Assembly: GCF_009914765.1 (NCBI RefSeq)
Contig: NZ_WYDS01000006.1
Coordinates: 141,663-205,662, forward strand
Length of the DNA stretch: 64,000 nucleotides
Direction of reading: 5' to 3'
Source: Halodesulfovibrio sp. MK-HDV
GTDB lineage: Bacteria; Desulfobacterota; Desulfovibrionia; Desulfovibrionales; Desulfovibrionaceae
This document shows, in pieces, positions 61,494-64,000 of this stretch. The position numbers and the translations under genes are program-made. How positions within the stretch are numbered: position 1 is the stretch's first letter; each line of letters begins with the position of its first letter. The notes under the pieces were generated by a model that saw only the letters and a list, made by a program, of their open reading frames with translations, was not told the origin of the DNA and ran no database searches.

Positions 61494-62747
61494 TTATTTA
61501 GGCACATTAGCGACAATACGCAGAGCTTTTCCATCGTGCAGACCACGAACGAGAACTTTGCTGCCATCTGCATTAAAGATAGGGTCAAAGCACATATCAA
61601 ACTCGCCGCCAACAGCTTTGCCGTTAACGAGTACAGTGTATCGTCCGTCTTTACGTACTTTAGCAGCAACCGCATCGCTGTTCGGACAGAACACAGGTTT
61701 CCACGCCATATCGTATGATCCATCCCAAACGGAACCGTTTACACAAACACGCCAATTTTTATTCAAGGTGTTTGCCAAAGCAGCAGCTTTTTTTCCGTCA
61801 GGAGAAACAGCAAGATCTGTCACAACAGGAGAACGCATAGCCCAAGGCTTGTCGTTTACTGCAACAGAAAATTTGCCGAACTCAGGAGCAACAATCGCGT
61901 AGAGGTTTTCGCCGTCTGCGCTGTACTGTTGATGCCAACAGTTAGCGTAAGTGGCTTGCCATATGAGTTGTCCGTCCTTAGCCATACCCCATTTTCCACC
62001 CTGACGAACAGGTGCAACAACGTGCTTGCCGTTAGGTGTAAAACATGGGTTCCACACACCCTGATAGGTATTATCCCAAAGGGTATTGTCTACAATAATA
62101 CTGTAATCGTAGAGGTTGAGTCGCACCTGAGCAGCAACGCGGTATGCGTTGTTATCGAATACAGGTGTCCATAAATTCATGAGATTGTTATCCCATGCAA
62201 CGCCGTCCACTGCGATGGAGAAAATACCACTGCGGAATGTTGCAAGGTCAGCCTGAGCCATAGACTTAACCTGAACGACTGCCGCTGATTTTGTACCATC
62301 AGAGCTCAACGTAAAGTTGTTAGCGTTTTCAAAAAGGTTTTCCCAGATTGCTCCGTCCACAGACATGCCATACCTCATGTCTTGTTGAACAGCTGTGGCA
62401 ACTTTGTTGCCGTCAGCACTGAACAATGGGGACCAGACAAAGCCGTAGGTTTCATCCCAAGCTTTGCCGCCTACCATCATGGTCCACTCTTCGTCCTGCA
62501 TTGCGTAGCAGCAGAGTTCGCCATTGGCAGAGTGCTTAAGTTCCCACAATTTTTCGAATGTGTTTTCTGAAACACTATCATTCGTCCGTATTGAGAACTC
62601 AGCATCATCTACACAGACAACGGCAGAAGCCTTTTCTCCGTCAGGAGAAATAAAAATCTCTTCTTGCCACTTGTGGTTACTGTCGGGTGTCATGTCCGCA
62701 ATAGTGCGCTGACCGACCTCCCAATTCCACATTTCAGTTTTATACAT
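61494..62747 (-). CDS. tmcD: Tmc complex protein TmcD, WD40-like repeat protein
   Basis: 417 residues from ATG at 62747; AAGGAGG lies 6 bases upstream and an alternative start 160 bp earlier does not fit. No signal peptide is evident, so its side of the membrane is unclear. About seven repeats of 40-50 residues are visible with the texts ISPDGEKASAVV, FSADGNKVATAV, SSDGTKSAAVV, FTPNGKHVVAPV, SPDGKKAAALA, FCPNSDAVAAKV and FNADGSKVLVRG, each with a VDG-W-D element. It looks like a beta-propeller. It is the first tmc gene in the transcript. Confidence 0.92.
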   Translation of the reverse strand: MYKTEMWNWEVGQRTIADMTPDSNHKWQEEIFISPDGEKASAVVCVDDAEFSIRTNDSVSENTFEKLWELKHSANGELCCYAMQDEEWTMMVGGKAWDETYGFVWSPLFSADGNKVATAVQQDMRYGMSVDGAIWENLFENANNFTLSSDGTKSAAVVQVKSMAQADLATFRSGIFSIAVDGVAWDNNLMNLWTPVFDNNAYRVAAQVRLNLYDYSIIVDNTLWDNTYQGVWNPCFTPNGKHVVAPVRQGGKWGMAKDGQLIWQATYANCWHQQYSADGENLYAIVAPEFGKFSVAVNDKPWAMRSPVVTDLAVSPDGKKAAALANTLNKNWRVCVNGSVWDGSYDMAWKPVFCPNSDAVAAKVRKDGRYTVLVNGKAVGGEFDMCFDPIFNADGSKVLVRGLHDGKALRIVANVPK

Positions 62748-63400
62748 GCTGGCCTCCTTGGCCATCCAAGGGTTAACAGACGTTCCTTTTGTCAATACAC
62801 ATGGCAAAAGGGAGAAATATAGTTGCAAACCATATTTCCCTATTTCGTTAATAATGTAGCACAGAGAAATGGAAAAACGGTCAATAAAAATGAAATTAAT
62901 ACGTAACAAGCGCGGTGGGAAATACCCTTAGTCACATTAATCTTTTATAATGTTCCTAAAAACAGCATGTTACAAACTGTATTATTGTGATTATAACTCT
63001 ACTGTTTTGGTATGTAACTCTCGCTGCAGTTCGATCTACGTTCTTTTTTGGCACTAAACGCATAAAGTAGAGTGCTGCGGTATTAAATCGATGCATAAAA
63101 GTATTTTGAATACCAAAGTACAGTCTATAAGAACTACGTATTATCATGCAGTATTCATTAGAGAAATAAAAATATGAAAAAATATAAACTCTACACAGCA
63201 GGTATAGAATAACACGAGATAACACGACTATTCGCGGTAATTGCTTACAGTTTACTGAAATGCCAAATACATAAAGGTAAGGGTAAAAAAGCAGTAGCGA
63301 GGCTGTTTTTAATATCTACTGTTGCAGTATGGAATTAAAGTTAGATAAATTAATCTGTTAGCGAGTACTTACAAGTGGGGTTTTTAAATGGTGAAAACGA
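62748..63400. other. Intergenic region upstream of tmc, with an inverted repeat
   Basis: About 650 bp without a supported gene. GGGAGAAATAT and ATATTTCCC (62809-62840) form an imperfect inverted repeat near the expected tmcD promoter. The rest (62850-63400) is AT-rich. A 90-codon minus-strand frame at 62956-63225 has no ribosome site and I do not support it. The first gene upstream of tmcD on the same strand starts at 63646. Confidence 0.45.
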
Positions 63401-63403
63401 AAC

Positions 63404-63448
63404 AAAAAAAGACTCAGAATCACATATAATGATGTGATTCTGAGTCTT
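63404..63448 (-). terminator. Rho-independent terminator of the 63467 gene
   Basis: AAAGACTCAGAATCACAT / ATGTGATTCTGAGTCTT with an ATAATG loop, followed on the minus strand by seven T. It is a long perfect stem. Confidence 0.93.
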
Positions 63449-63466
63449 GTAAAACTGGTGTGTATT

Positions 63467-63646
63467 TTACTGGGTGGAGGGAATGAGCAAACAGTGGCCA
63501 TCACTCCATGCCATGCATCGCTCTGCCATGCATTTTCCGTGATCTGAAGTGTCGTCTTTGAAACGGAAGGCAAAGTCTGCATTACCTAGTTGAAACGGAC
63601 AGATGAGTTTTTTGGCTTCATCGGGTGAACGCTTTGGTTGTTGCAT
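63467..63646 (-). CDS. Small cysteine-containing protein with a CPF...CMAW pattern
   Basis: 59 residues from ATG at 63646, chosen because TTGGAG lies 8 bases upstream. Cys residues occur in LICPFQ, GKCMAERCMAW and GHCLLI. This spacing fits a small family of short Cys proteins seen in phages and Desulfovibrio-like bacteria, recalled from memory. A metal (Zn or Fe-S) site is likely. Own terminator downstream. Function unknown. Confidence 0.75.
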   Translation of the reverse strand: MQQPKRSPDEAKKLICPFQLGNADFAFRFKDDTSDHGKCMAERCMAWSDGHCLLIPSTQ

Positions 63647-63848
63647 AAAAATCTCCAATTGTTGCTTATGCCACAACTCAAACTTGATTTTTATTATAAA
63701 CTTGTGAGATATAGTTATATAGCTTGAAAGTCTTTTTATTTTCTTGACGCATTATGCGTAACTATTTGGAGTATAACTATGGGGGGGAAAGATGAGAGGA
63801 CAAAAGAAAAGCGGTTAGCTTTTTCAAACTAACCGCAAACGTGTTTCG

Positions 63849-63934
63849 TGGTGGTGGGGGGAGGATTTGAACCTCCGAAGGCGTACGCCGACAGATTTAC
63901 AGTCTGTTCCCTTTGGCCACTCGGGAACCCCACC
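63849..63934 (-). tRNA. tRNA-Tyr (anticodon GTA)
   Basis: Read on the minus strand from 63934. The acceptor GGTGGGG pairs with CCCCACC. The anticodon loop is GACTGTAAATC with GTA, and the T loop is GGTTCAAATCC. A long variable arm (about 13 bases, TCGGCGTACGCCTTC) makes it a type II tRNA, as for Tyr. The discriminator A and CCA (63849-63851) are encoded. After its 5' end to the window edge there is no clear feature. Confidence 0.95.
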
Positions 63935-64000
63935 ATGTATGGTCTTGCCTAGGAATTTGCTGTTCCTTGGCAACGGAAAGGGGTTCTACGCATGGCCACT

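Noticed and set aside
62956..63225. Minus-strand frame of 89 residues
   Set aside because: It has no ribosome site, is AT-biased and resembles no known family.
1..64000. CRISPR array, insertion sequence with transposase or integrase
   Set aside because: I looked for regularly spaced repeats, transposase motifs and paired inverted ends and found none in this window.

Overview
The window looks like chromosomal DNA from a marine sulfate-reducing Desulfovibrionaceae bacterium of moderate GC, most like Halodesulfovibrio or a related Desulfovibrio. The main reason is a complete tmcABCD operon (tetraheme cytochrome c3, CCG-domain iron-sulfur protein, membrane cytochrome, TmcD) preceded by the same signalling genes that I recall from D. 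vulgaris. An argB-hslU-degP-rpsA block, TRAP transporters, a 2-oxoacid:ferredoxin oxidoreductase and a sensor kinase with c-type haem motifs fit the same group. The genus is inferred; no database was searched.

Layout. 0-5 kb: a frameshifted iron-containing alcohol dehydrogenase (minus), a divergent HxlR regulator and korAB. 5-13 kb: a small NTF2-like protein, a TetR regulator with its RND efflux operon, and an RTX-repeat protein. 13-19.3 kb: argB, hslU, degP and rpsA (all minus) and a divergent parvulin. 19.4-27.4 kb (minus): an amidohydrolase with a GltS-type carrier, then a coupled cassette of response regulator, periplasmic solute-binding protein and sensor kinase. 27.9-38 kb: a duplicated RidA / PLP sulfur-amino-acid lyase module. 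Each copy has its own promoter with the same perfect palindrome AAATGTCGACATTT. One copy is followed by an NhaC-type antiporter, the other by a TRAP transporter, an unrecognised 407-residue protein and a GntR/FCD regulator. 38-43 kb: Hsp20 with a LonC-like protease, two small proteins and an Rrf2 regulator. 43-47 kb: a haem-motif histidine kinase and a REC-kinase protein. 47-54 kb: an accessory zone with a broken nuclease/helicase gene of the DUF2075 type, a flavodoxin-like protein, decayed DNA and a broken membrane protein. 54.5-62.8 kb (minus): a REC-PAS-kinase, two single-domain response regulators, a tandem UspA protein, an unknown protein and tmcABCD. The window ends with a small cysteine-containing protein and tRNA-Tyr.

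Most notable points. (1) The 28-38 kb module looks like an inducible catabolic system that releases sulfide or sulfite, pyruvate and ammonia from a cysteine-like or cysteate-like substrate. Its first ridA has decayed while the lyase copies differ at only 4 of 333 residues. (2) Three genes are broken by four single-base changes, each in a run of A (9, 4, 9 and 4 bases as read on the coding strand). These are either assembly errors or slippage sites. (3) Three copies of one intergenic repeat and two of another are dispersed here, and one copy supplies the Shine-Dalgarno sequence of a signalling gene.
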